A stretch of DNA of 64,000 nt from Filosporella fistucella (taxonomy: Eukaryota > Ascomycota > Leotiomycetes > Helotiales), in NCBI GenBank assembly GCA_030077755.1, contig JAQJZZ010000008.1:4030001-4094000 (forward strand). The letters are read 5' to 3'. The notes beneath the pieces were generated by a model. It saw nothing but the letters and a program-made list of their open reading frames with translations. It had not been told where the DNA came from and did not search any database. Below, in pieces: positions 35,651-47,519 of this stretch. A program made the translations under genes and the position numbers. Position 1 is the stretch's first letter. Each line of letters opens with the position of its first letter.

Positions 35651-36995
35651 GTTGAATATTTGATCCGTACTTGTAAGCTTACAAAAATATAGAGGAGAGA
35701 ATAATAGACAGGTTCAATGAAAGGGAAGCACAAGTTTATATCATTCTGACTCTTTACCCCAGCTCTACACATGCTCGTATTTTAGCACTGAAACATGAAG
35801 CTTACATGTGGCACTGCCATACGGCCTTAGCAAATTATCAATACTTACTCATTCACTTCGCCCTCTTATTCTATCAACCTTACCTACCAAGAAATTTACC
35901 GATTTCTCTCCCGTTGCACAGGTTTAGATGTTGTTAACGCCACTCAAATCCCGGACTCATCCCGGATTTGATATTGCATTTCATATTTCAATTTCAAATT
36001 ATTCTGGTAAATGCCAGAAATGGAAAAGTAAGCCAGACCTGATGTCCTCCCATCCTTTATCTCTGGTCCAGTCCTTGATTGTTCCCCTACACGCCTAAAG
36101 TAGTCGTCTCCCTATCTTGCATAAGGGGGGTAACTCCTGATCGTCCCCAGCAGTCACCCACACCAAGCACCAAGGTCATCAGGAGCCAGCTTAAATAGCA
36201 AGTCATCACTTACGACTTAAAGAATAGCATCACAAGAACGAAAGCGAAATGCTGTGTCTGTGTGATCAGAATTAGAGGGATTACGGATGCCAGATGCTGA
36301 TTGGTGCGTTCGTGGTACTAGTGTCAGCTGAGGGGATACCTAAAGTAGAAGCGTCACGTGGAGTTGCGATGTCATCCCGTCTTGAAGGGGAGAGAAGATG
36401 GTCGTCGTGTGGCTGGGATCTGAATATAATGTCACGTCTATTCATGAGAATTGTGATATTGTGGTGGTCGTGATGGCGGCGGTGGAACTTTGATACTGTC
36501 TTTTGAGAGGCGTGAAGAACATGTTTGACGAACTGGTCAGCTATTGTTTCTTAGAATTGAGCTAAACTCCAACATAGACGCTTTCTATTCTATGAGTAAG
36601 ATACTCCGTAAAAGGCGTGGAGTAAGTCCATACTCTTCTTTAGACAAAGGCCATGGGAAACCGCGCTTCGTAGGATACCCAGATGCTTCAAGAATCCTTT
36701 GGCTGTGGGATGAGGCAAAGTATCTGCAGCTCGACACATGGCATCTGCTTCGTGGGGCCCCTCTGGCTTGATGACTGTCGAAAACTTTGGCTTCTAGTCT
36801 GTTCGAGTAGGGATTTTTGTCAGTCTTCAGCCAGCTAGCATCAGATACTACTTGTTGCTTTTGCCACAATGTTAGAATATCCTTCAAACACAAAGGGGCG
36901 TTACAAAGTCTTTCTTTGTTGCAGATCTCGATGCCTGCTATCCTCAAGTTCTGGAATAATCATGGTCTCCGGTGTCTTTGAATGAAAGCTGAAAT

Positions 36996-37620
36996 ATGAT
37001 CTTGAGTGCTCTACGGTCCTTATACCTTGGGGTTAAAGACTTCATTTCTTTCTCCCAGATCACACCTCTTCCAAGGAGCAGTCCTTATTCCGGAGCAGAG
37101 CATCGCCAAACACCTTCAGACAAGAAATCCAAGATGAAATCGTTGCAGACATCCGGAATTACCAATTCAAACCCTCCAGATACAATAAAACGCTTCGGCC
37201 ATTTGTTGGCGACCTATATCCAGAGTCCTGCTTTTCTTTTTTTTGAAGAGATTCGTGCCCATGGAACACCAACTGGATCTTTTTCCCAGAAATTTTCAAT
37301 CAACGACCCTAGCTATCGGAGGTTATTTGAAATGTATCATGTCATCGATACTGTGCCGACACTTGATCATATTCAAGTCTCAATCAGAATGGACCTTCAC
37401 CTACCTTCCAAGGGAGAAAGACACTGCGTATTTGTTACTGCAGAAGCAATGGACTCCGAACACAAGTAGATTCATTTGAGATGCCCAGCTACTGCGCCAT
37501 GGTGTGGGGAAGAGGTCCCTATTGTCAGGAAAGAGATAGTGCTCAAATTCGTCATGAAAAGGACATTTCCCCATCTCCAACGCTACACTGCTGCTGATGG
37601 GAGTCAATGGTTTAGTTGAG
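36996..37620 (+). pseudogene. Possible orphan gene interrupted by TAG
   Basis: From ATG 36996 a 157-residue frame runs to a TAG at 37467. It includes IKRFGHLLATYIQSPAFLFF and FEMYHVIDTVPTLDHIQVSI, which look like real protein. After the TAG the same frame stays open for about 50 more codons (LRCPATAPWCGEEVPIVRKE onwards) until a TGA near 37620. The stop could be a nonsense mutation in a larger old gene, or lie in a small unrecognised intron. I do not recognise the family. Confidence 0.3.
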
Positions 37621-39325
37621 AGTGCTTGATAGAAAGATTGAAGAGGCGTTTTCCCAATTTGTGAAGGCGACTGGATGAGGTAGATTCGAACCATCGAGAG
37701 AGAAGCTTAAGTATTACATAATTGAACTTATCTTTTCTTTGCCTTTCTAACACCTTTCAGAGTGATCTTAATCGTGATGGTGAAGAGATAAAAGATGACT
37801 AACTGCGCTCTCAGATATCTCCGCCGCAAATTTAAATCTCCCCTGCGCAGAAATGCCATATACCTTAGTTGGAGTTGGAATTCGCTGAGCTAAGCTAAAA
37901 TATTTGACAGAAATGAAATTTGACGCTCGAATTAAGTGATAACTATCAAGAAGAATTGAAAGTTCTTGTACAACTTCCCCCCCAACACGATCCTAGAAGA
38001 GTATGAGTTACATATAATGTGTTTCAAACCGAAAAAAATTAAAACCTTGCTCGTAATCTTCACCCGTAGGGGAGTGGCAGGAAGATACCTCTCAACGCGA
38101 AGAACAGAGCCATCTTTATATGAGATCTGAAGTAACACATTACGGGTGAGTCTGTAGGTTCTACCGACGTAGTAAAATACTAGGACATTGAAATTACCTG
38201 AACATTTCATATATGACTTAGAGCTCCCACCAATTCACGAGGCTATGTAGAGAGCAAAGGATAAGACACTAAGGTACTCCGCTGAACGAAGGACGTTGGG
38301 GAGTGAGCTAATCGTCGTGTCTTCTAGATCCGCTGCCAATATAGCAGGTGTGTAGAATTATAAGGTTCATTATTGGTGCATGAGCACGACTATCTTACAA
38401 CTTACTTGACTTTATAGAGAGGGACTGGTTGAGATTTTGAAAGATATGACCGTGATACCCTTTGTACGAGAAAACTCTATAGAATAAACAATAAACTGAA
38501 GCCGCTTGTACTTCACAATACTTCAGATAGGTATGAGGTATCCGCACTCTAAACGGGGATCAGCGATTGGACCCGTCGACGACCGAAAATGGAAGGGGCG
38601 GGGGAAGCTTTCCAGGTATTTGAACAGTCTTCTCTCACCCTTTCATTTTTTTTCTTTCTTCAACAACGCTAAGAACAACAACAGAACATGGCGCCGCAAC
38701 AATTCTGGGCTTTTAGGGCATTGAGTCGGATTACCCGATGGCTTTACGTCTTCCCATGCTTCCCCGCAACCAGGGTGCATAATATACCTATCAGAAAGGG
38801 GATTCGAACAATGCAAAATCGCGCCTCGATGAAATGAAATTAAAGCGGCTCAGACAAGAACATGTTTGGACTGGGGTGGATGGGAAGACATGTCAGTGAT
38901 CGGCATCAACTTGACAGAGAGAGCAAAGTCTGCCACGCACTGGTTGATGAGCAATTTTGGAGAGCGCAACAGAAAGGCATTCGTCTGAACAAAACTTGAC
39001 AACTTCTGTACACGTCCGGATTTCACGCTTGAAAACCTCAATCGATATGCATTATGGGTGCATACTTCGCAGCTTCCGGAACTAACAAAACATGGTATTT
39101 TTCAGCAACTCACTCCGCCCTAACACTAGCTCGTGCTCTTGAAGGAGCTCGTTTACTTTATCCACAGCATATTGCGCTCATTCAAATTAGAGGTCTGCCG
39201 ATGTAGCGGACTTCAGCGACAACAAAAGCAAAAGAAGTTATGGAATATGCTGAGTTCCTTCCCTCGCAAAGAGATTTAATTCATTGCTCATCCACACCTG
39301 TCTCTGATAAGATGTATCCCCGACT

Positions 39326-40100
39326 TTGGAATACCCCAATATCACCGAAGCTTATCTATATCTTAACTCAACAACTATTACTAACACACATAATGAAAAG
39401 CTCATCCACGATTATGAGTCATGTGATATAATCAGAAGACAATATGAAGGCCAGCTCAATGTCCAAGGGAGCTACATGGTTATGGATGTTGGCAAACACT
39501 TCGAGTCGCTGCTTCCCTCAACAGCCCAGAGAGATATCAACCGAAGTAGCTCTGCGCATATGCTTGGAAATAAGCATTCCCGTACTTCATTCCAGACTAA
39601 GCCAAACATTTGCCACTTGACTGATGCTCTCAGCGAGGATTGGAAGGCTTTCTACCCGGTATCCATAGCCTCAGTCGTTTTCAAGGCCGAAAAGATACTT
39701 GCCCATTTGAAAAAGACAGAAGCTCGGGCTCTGAATCTGTCCATAAACTTGAGCAACCAGCTTATATCTTTATCAATTGCTGTGATCCGATTCGGTGACC
39801 AAGCTCAGGCCGACACCTCAGCAGACCCAGACCGGCACCCACCTAGACTACCCAGTAGGGGATCGGAAGATAGAACCAGGACAGTTACCTGGCAACAATC
39901 CCAAGAATCAAGATTGAGGAGTTGTTCCAGTATGCCTGGTCCGTCACTCTGCTGGAAGTTGGTCTCACTCAAGAATCCAAAAGACAACTTGATTTATATT
40001 CCTTCTCGGTTGCTTGTTGGCACGCTCCCAGGTGTACTTTGAGAACCTCAAAGCTCTCGCATCATGCATCTTATGAATAATGTCGAAATCGAGCGACTGG
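39326..40100 (+). pseudogene. Possible degenerate gene of unknown family
   Basis: An open frame of up to 238 codons with no good ATG at its start (the first in-frame ATG is near 39476) reads plausibly protein-like up to about 39800 (RRQYEGQLNVQGSYMVMDVG; LTDALSEDWKAFYPVSIASV). Beyond that it becomes low quality, while a neighbouring frame reads IEELFQYAWSVTLLEVGLTQ and on to a TAA near 40080. The switch suggests a frameshift or an unseen intron around 39840-39900. No domain recognised. Confidence 0.3.
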
Positions 40101-41974
40101 TTCTCCTGTGGAGGAAATCCAACGGCATTCGAGTGTCAGAGCACGAAACTGTCGGAGCATAAGAGGTTCATATCATCCTAATCACATCAGTGTTGATCAG
40201 CCCAGGGAGATTCAGCGAAGCTAGAGGCTTGTCGATGTTCTACTCAGGCTTGTAGCAACAAGTGTCCCAGCTCCTCCTCTAGCCTTGCGTTGGGTATGGG
40301 GGCCTCCACTGAACACATGCCTGAATTCCGGGTTGTCCTATCATTAATTGCGTGTCGTTGTTGTTAGTCATAGATGTGAATTTGGATTTCGCCAGCTCAA
40401 TAGGATCTTGTTTCTGGAAGGCTGTCAGCAACAGATGTCTGAGAGCGTTGAGCTTGATTGCGTACTCTGAAGCGTGGACTTCTTCGAAGCAAAGTATTCA
40501 AATGCGAGAAGAGGTGTGGATATCTATGAGGAATTACAAAAGGTGCTGGTCTTACTCATGTGCCTCATCTTTGGAGTCTCGTTTATTGCTCAAGAGGGCT
40601 TCCCTCAACTAGCGATCTCGAATCTCGATTGCCTCCAATACTCGAGGCTTCGATTTAGTCTCTCATCGATAGAACTAGATGAATACAGATAACGCTAGAG
40701 GCATCGCGGGTTCTCCTAGACCGCGACCGCCCTCCTCTCCAACTTTGCCGCTAACCTGATTTGTGGAGAAAATATTCAACCTGGGAGTAGAATCTATCTT
40801 CTCAATCTGGACTTAAAATTCTCAAAATACAACAAACACAATTGCGACCACAACCACCATCCTCTCAAGCATCGCATTAGCCAATCTTTGTGTTGGCTTC
40901 GTCTCCTCTTCACAGAAGGAGGAAGTGCCATGTACGTATTCCCTGAATTCTTTTACTTTTTCAGACTTGTTGCTTGTCGTTCGCTTTCGTCAATGCCGCC
41001 CCGCAGCAGAAATCCCCTCCCTTTACACGAGCACGAACAAACAGTTGCCAGTTTCTGCATCTTCGATCATAGCAGAGAACATACATACGAGGGTCGTCGT
41101 TGCCGTAACAAGCTGTATGTACAATAAGTCCTCTCTGTTCCTTCAGTTGTTCGGATTCGATCTCGATCTGGATATTGGGGTACAGAGCTGGCAGCCACAT
41201 ATCACAGACCAACACTGTCATTCATCCAAGCATATCTATTCCTACCAGACTTACAAGATCATATGGCAAGCAATCAACAGTGTTGCATTGTTGTCTCCAC
41301 GGTCGGAAGAGTTGGCCTCTTCGTGCTAGCAAGTGCCTGGCCTTGACTTGGCCATTCAGACAAAGCGTCTGCAGTCTAAGTGACTATGAAGACTCACCAC
41401 CTCTCAGGTGTCCCTTGAGAATTGGGAGAAATCTAGTCTTCAAAGCTGCAATGTCTGGAGCTTAGCATGAGAACCCGCATATGGCCGCATATCTCCTATT
41501 GATCAATCATCTACAGGTTCTTAGGAAGAAGCTTCTTGGTAGGCCAATCTTGAATCCCCAACACACACCCACAAACATTCCCTCTCATGAAAAGCACAAT
41601 GAAGTCAGACATATTACAGATCGGCAGAGTGGCCCTTCCTGTGTCTAGTCTTGGTTGAGATATGAAAGATACCTCTACTCGATCTTGATGATCAATGAGC
41701 AAGCAATCTTCTACCGTATACACACATACTACAAGTACTTCGGATGTTTTGTTGCATCGATAGTATCATGCCTCTCTACTATTTCCATGTGAGGTCGCTT
41801 AGCAGTCGTTACAAAGGGCCCCTTAAAATTCTCGCTTCTTCTCGCCATATCGCCGCTTTAACATTACTTGGGCCAATTCCAAGCACACTTGCAAAGCATT
41901 ACTGATCAAAACATAGAAAGATTAGATCCACTGAATTTTCAATCACCGTAGCTACTGAGCTAGAGTATTGTAAA

Positions 41975-44900
41975 ATGCCTGGTAACAGTCAATCAAGACC
42001 TTGGGGTCTCATGGCACCAGGAAGACCACCTACACCTTCAGAGGGGTTTGCGCAGGTATGAGACCCTGATACATAAACAAGAGCAAGAATACTAAGAGCA
42101 ACAGCAATACGAACGAGTAGGTCCAAAGGATGCCCAACAATTGAGGACATTCGATAACGGCACATGCCTACAGTTCGGCCCATACGTAAGTTCCAAGTTT
42201 ACTGAATTGTGGGGAGCACAACTGACAGACCTGCAGGACTTGGTGGATGAATTTGAGGGCAATCACCCATTTCACAATCAAGTTGCCTTAATCGACCATG
42301 CGATCAATAATCTTAAGGCGACAAGAGTAAGATATGAGGGGAGCAATGGAGGCAATCCCAACTCTACTGGTGACGAAGGACTCAACAGTGGCAGTCTTGA
42401 CGACGGTCACGATGATTTCAGGAACACAGAGCTGGACCCCTCTAAGCTGTCGACAGTCACCATCGGCGGCCATCGATATGTTCAGGCGCCTTCCAAACAT
42501 GCGCGTCTGGGCAACTTGGTTTCAGTGTACTTAACTACGAACAAGTCGGATATCGTCGGAACCAGTCACCCAGGCAGTGCGGATACCAGACATGGAATCC
42601 AGATCAAAGATCCAGAGATTCCAACAGGACCCCGCAGAGGTGTCAATCGGGGCCGAGGAAACAGACGATTTCGCGAGGTCAACAATCGAAGTCAACGTCC
42701 GACTGCAAATTCAAGAGCGACCCGTGGTGGTCACCGACAGCCTGGCGCCCACCGGGGTCACCGACATGGTCCTCGAACTACGAGACCCGACGGTCAAGCA
42801 GAACGTCTGAACACTGAGAGTCAGAATAGTTCGGCGAATGCCGACATCGATTCTGCCATTGAAAGTGCAGGAGAGCATCCACAAGGAAAGTCGCAGATGA
42901 ACCCTCAAAGTCAGGTTTTCGAACAACCAGGTCCAACTCAGCACTTTGCAGATACTACTCCTCAATTCCCCTCTGGCCATCCTGGCATGTTTTCAACTCC
43001 TATGGGATTTCTGCCATTTGGTTATCATGGTATGCCGGGTATGCCGCATCCCTCTACTATTGCATTTCAATATCAAACAATGCCCTTTCCATTTCATGGA
43101 TTTCACCCTATGCCGTTTCCTATAGGATATCCACAGCCTCTTCCTGGGATGGGAATGTCCGCTGGGCCTATGCCTACTGCGGGACCAGGTTTAACGGCAC
43201 ATAACGCTTTGGGTCAACCTTCTAGTGGGCATCCCCCCTCGTTGACATCTCCTTCAAAACCAGACGAACTAAGTCCTGTTGGGCCTGGTCCAAAAGAAAC
43301 TCGTTCTCAAGTGCAAATATTCGAGGAACGTCTTCGTGCTGTGCAGCAACATCTGAAACCTGTGACCGTGGGACTTGAATCAAAGCAAGAAAAATCCAAT
43401 CAACAACAAGCTAATCCTGACGGAAAGGCAAAGAAAAATCGTCGTCGGCCAAAAATTCGGGAACCATACTTCGAGGGATTTCTTTCGAAGGACCATTGTC
43501 TCACATTCCAATCTCCGAGATCAAGTATTGGGGTAATGTCAGCAAACGATTATGGTGCTCTGGAAGAAGAAGTAGAGGAACGCCGTCGAAAAGTCCAGAA
43601 AGAAGTTGACGAACATCGTCTAAAAGTAATGCAAGATTTTGAAAAGCGTGCTTTCAGACTCGTATCAAAGCAAGATCTCCGTCACGGAAAACCACGTTCG
43701 ATGGGGCCTTTTGTTCAGCAAATTCCTCCTATGCCATTTCCAGCACCGATGCGAATTGTTGGCAATATGCCACAACCCTTGCTGGGCGGTACCCGTCAGC
43801 GGTGGTTCGAAAGTCGTCACCCTATGGGTCCAACTTATCTTGGGCCACCAATCAAATTTGGTTTGGACGTCAAGAAAATCCTGAAGGATAGAGATGCTTG
43901 GAATTCCTCAAGTACGGATGAGGAGCAAGAACCTCACCGTGACATGACTAAGACACCGTCTCTAACTAAAAAGAACCAACAACGTGATGCATTTGTGACA
44001 CCGCCTGAGAAGATCATTGGCTCCAAGGAGTTTCGTCGTGCACATCCATCAGCAAAGGAATACCTAGTCAATTTAGGGTTCAGTGATGATGATTCCACAC
44101 TTTTCCATGGTTCAGATGAGGGCTCCCATCAACTTCCAAGGTCCGGCAAATTGTTCAAGCCAGGAGTCAGTCAAGCTAGCCCTCTAGAATGGCAACGCGG
44201 ATATGATGTAACAAAGCATCGAGTAAACACTAGGGAAAAACAATCTGCGGAGTTCAAGCCTCGCCCACTTCCAAGTTTCGGAAATGTTTACATGGCAGGA
44301 GTTGGTGAAGCCGGGTCATCGAACTGGCGCAACGTGCATGACGCCCCTAACCAACGATTATACACCCTGAAGCAGCAAGAGGAAGATCATTTGGCCGACT
44401 TTGCCAGCTTTGTTGACAATGTGAACTCGGAAGGCCATGAGAGAGCCGAGGTGTTCCCAAATTCAGGCGTCTTGAGCGCACACCAGAGGCTACAACAAGC
44501 TTTGGGTGTTGCTAATGTCAAATCTTACGACGAACAGCAGGAGGATGGACCATCATCAGATCTGACTGGCCTATTAGATCACCTCAACAACGAGTCTCGC
44601 AGACGCGGTGACAAATATTTAGAGGGTGACTTGTTAACAGGTGAAGCTCAGATATTGATGCATCTCAACCAGCTTGACGACCAGCAGCCAGCTAAAGTAT
44701 TACAAGAAGATGATAACGATGGGCCATCATCAGATCTGACTGGCCTATTAGATCACCTCAACAACGAGTCTCGCAGACGCGGCGACAAATATTTGGAGGG
44801 TGACTTGCTAACAGGTGAAGCTCAAGTCCTAATGCTCCTTGACGAGCTTGAGGAGGAACAGCCAGAAGGACAAAAGGAGTTCAAGGAACTGGTGGACGGC

Positions 44901-45497
44901 TCACAATTCCGCGTGCCAATCTATCACCGGGCGGCACCGGTTTACGACGCTTCTACCGGATCCTTCCACACGCGCAAGATCTTTGGAGCTTCCGCATCGG
45001 CACAAGTTAGCCCCGGAGGCAGACAACTTGACGGGATCACCAGCAGCGTATCTGTGCCCCCAAGGCTCTTGTTTGCACTCCCAGAATCTCCCCGAGTGAG
45101 CAATGCAAAGGACAAGGAGCCAGCGAGAGACGCTGAAGCCGAGGATCAATCAGATGGAATCGATTCAATGCAGCCAAAGTCCAAGAAGCATGTCCCTGCT
45201 GCTCTGCGCTCTCTCGTCACTAACACTCCGCAACGACGACTTGGTTCCAACTTGACACCCGAACTTCACCAAGCTGCTGACTCTTCCATGCTTCCGAGCG
45301 TTGCCAGACAAACCGTGTTCAGAACACATAGTGCCGCCAATCTTACAGATACTTCCGTTGCCGGTCCATCAAATACCACCGTACAGAAGACACCCACCGA
45401 GAATCATCTTCGAATCTTTGGTCACTCGCCTGGAAAGTTGAGCAAGAGTCGTGAGCCATCGCCTGCTATCCCAGGACGTCGTCTCTTTGAGCGTTGA
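41975..45497 (+). CDS. Large disordered protein with internal duplication, unknown function
   Basis: The best model has ATG 41975 (exon 41975-42055), then 42105-42185 and 42237-45497, giving 1140 residues. The first intron has a TACTAAG branch and CAACAG acceptor and joins PTPSEGFAQ to QYERVGPKDAQQL in frame. The second candidate intron (42186-42236, 51 nt) has a perfect GTAAGT donor, a CTGAC branch and CTGCAG acceptor, but has no stop and is a multiple of three, so retention gives 1157 residues. The protein is mostly disordered: an RG-rich patch at about residues 160-220 (GPRRGVNRGRGNRR), a Met/Pro/Phe-rich region near 300-360, a charged helix (EEEVEERRRKVQKEVDEHRL) and, at 44544-44890, two copies of a 58-residue unit. 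It ends PGRRLFER. The RG-rich patch suggests RNA binding, which is inference. No known domain seen. Confidence 0.72.
44544..44891 (+). repeat. Two tandem 174-bp units coding a duplicated 58-residue block
   Basis: Copies start at 44544 and 44718. The first 36 codons of each (DGPSSDLTGLLDHLNNESRR to GEAQ) encode identical residues while the DNA differs at four third- or first-position silent sites (GGA/GGG, GGT/GGC, TTA/TTG, TTA/CTA). The remainder of the unit is less similar (ILMHLNQLDDQQP against VLMLLDELEEEQP). Confidence 0.85.
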
Positions 45498-46304
45498 ATC
45501 TTTGCTCTTGGGCTTTTCGACGATATGAATATGTTATTCTGGATTCAGTAGCTTCTCAACAAGCTGACTGGGCTTTTCGAGTTTCTTCAGGTTTTCATCA
45601 GGTCTTCAACAGGTCAGCTAGGGATTTACTTAGCATTTGCTTTTCGAGGTGGCTTTGCGATTGTTCTGCAGATTAGGCTGGAACTTCATATTAGTGCCTT
45701 GTGTTCTACCGAGACGTTTCAATAGCTTGCTAGAAATCTCTCACAAGGACATCTTGTGCTTAAGGTCGTTTCAGCAGTTTTCAAATGGGTTAATTGGGTT
45801 TTTCTCACAGAGCCCAAATTCTTTGAAGGTCGTTTTACCAGGTTGCCAGTACGGTATGACGGCTAGGATTTTCCTCTGCGGCGGATTGTGTTCTTCAGGG
45901 TAGCTTTCATTGCTTGCCACCAGGCCGGCTATAAACTTCCAGCAAGCGCAATGTGTTCTTCAAGTTCATTCCAATAGATAGCCAATAAAGTTAATTGATT
46001 TAAAACAGCTTGCAAATTCGTGAACTCATCCCATGAACTCATCCCAACTCTCGTTTGTTCATCTTTTGTTGAGTGTCTGGCATCATTGAGGTAGTAGGGC
46101 TGGCAAATTTCATCTCATAGTGTGACCTTCCGGGGAAACATAACAGAATGTATTGAGGCATACTTCATAAGCTGGTGTGTAGATTGATAGAGTGGGAAGG
46201 AAGGGATGAAGTGAGGTTGAAGCTTCCACTCGCTAAATTGCAAAGCCCGTAATCGATAAGCAGAACGCGTTTCCCTGAAGCAGCCATACATTAACAATTT
46301 CAAC
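45498..46304. other. Intergenic region before hus1
   Basis: No gene seen. Contains the 3' flank of the preceding gene, where a GGGCTTTTCGA word recurs twice (about 45512 and 45569), and the hus1 promoter. Confidence 0.4.
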
Positions 46305-47519
46305 ATGAGGTTCAAGACTTCAGTGAGGAATATTCAGACTTTCTCAAGTGAGTACCAGGCTGTATTATCTAGTCATCATGCTAACAATTAACATAGAACT
46401 GACAGCTTCCCTGTCTACTTTGGGAAAAGTAGCATGGGTGCGGCTGGATAATGACGCGGTACGATTCACCATCATTCCAGAAACCGGGACTCAAGTTTGG
46501 GCGTGAGTGTCTTGTCCTTACAGGAGACTACTGACTAACCGAAACAGATCTCTATCGATCGAGTCCATTTTCGAGGACTACACAATCCAATCTGCAGCTC
46601 CAAACAACACAATCAACCTCGAGCTACCCCTCCCTCCCCTCCATCGCGCTCTAAAATCCGCAATAAACGCGACATCTGCCTCTATCAGACTTACAAAGAA
46701 AGATGGAGTGCCAGTTCTCTCCCTCACAATCATCACAAACACGATATCCAGCGGTAACAGTGCGAATGGATTCCTGAATAGCGCAAATGCGGATCCTTTT
46801 GGAGACAATGCTTTCCGGGAAGAGAGCTTGGATGCAAATATGAATAGGGATAGAGAAACGATTGTCACGCAAGATATACCGATCAGAGTCTTGACAGCAG
46901 ACAGCGTGGAAGGCATTCATGAACCCCGAGTGCGAGAACCAGATGCTCATATCGTCCTGCCATCTCTGATTCAACTCAAAGCCATATCCGACCGTTTCAC
47001 GAAGCTGGCGATGGCTACGAATAATGGCGCAGCAAGAGGATCTAGTACTTCAACACCGAAGTTAGAGCTAGCTGCGAATATGCACGGGAGCTTGAAACTT
47101 AGTATTGCTACGGACGCATTGAATATTTCTAGTGTCTGGACTGGTCTTACGAATCCAGAGTTGGATCCCAGACAGGTTGAAGATGGAGAACTGGATGAGC
47201 ACCCGAGTACAAAGTTGAAAAATGCTGGGCCTGATGCTTGGTCTACTGTCCGGATTGATGGCAGAGATTGGGGAAAGGTGCTCAGTGTTGGCAGACTTGG
47301 CGGGCGTGTCATTGCTTGTGGGTGATTTTTGAATACATTCTGGCAATACACTGATGGGATTAGGTTTCGCGAATGAGCATGCGTTGATCCTCTATGTTTA
47401 TCTTTCAACATATGATGATGGTGCAGATGAGTCAGTACTAACGGTAAGTCGCATTTCACCAGCTGAGTTGAAGCATGCTGATTATAGTGCAGTATTACAT
47501 CTCATCTTTCAGTGTCTGA
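46305..47519 (+). CDS. hus1: Checkpoint clamp subunit Hus1 (9-1-1 complex)
   Basis: Hus1 is one ring subunit of the Rad9-Rad1-Hus1 DNA-damage clamp, a PCNA-like sliding clamp loaded at damaged DNA to activate the checkpoint kinase. Five exons (46305-46347, 46397-46502, 46548-47317, 47364-47443, 47493-47519) give 341 residues with all phases closed. The N-terminus reads MRFKTSVRNIQTFSKLTASL, equivalent to MKFRAKI..FTRI of other Hus1 proteins; ETGTQVWASLSIESIFEDY follows, and the protein closes with ACFANEHALILYVYL and the typical YYISSFSV end. The fourth donor is GTGGGT, one base earlier than the more obvious GTGATT, because only that phase keeps the conserved C-terminal strand. Exon 3 alone would give a truncated protein. 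Family call is firm. Confidence 0.9.

Larger units (their letters stand above)
35651..41974. other. Gene-poor 6.3-kb interval with broken open frames
   Basis: No intact gene is supported. Two stretches with coding-like character (36996-37620 and 39326-40100) are listed separately as possible pseudogenes. Between 40830 and 40925 a hydrophobic, signal-peptide-like frame has no ATG. The last part holds the promoter of the gene at 41975. Confidence 0.45.

Noticed and set aside
38798..38812. tRNA B-box-like GTTCGAATCC on the minus strand
   Set aside because: No A box or cloverleaf-compatible arms at the right distance; same for matches near 2520 and 37685.
46507..47325. 272-codon single frame in hus1
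   Set aside because: It starts in an intron and ends at a TGA inside another intron; the five-exon model explains the conserved ends.
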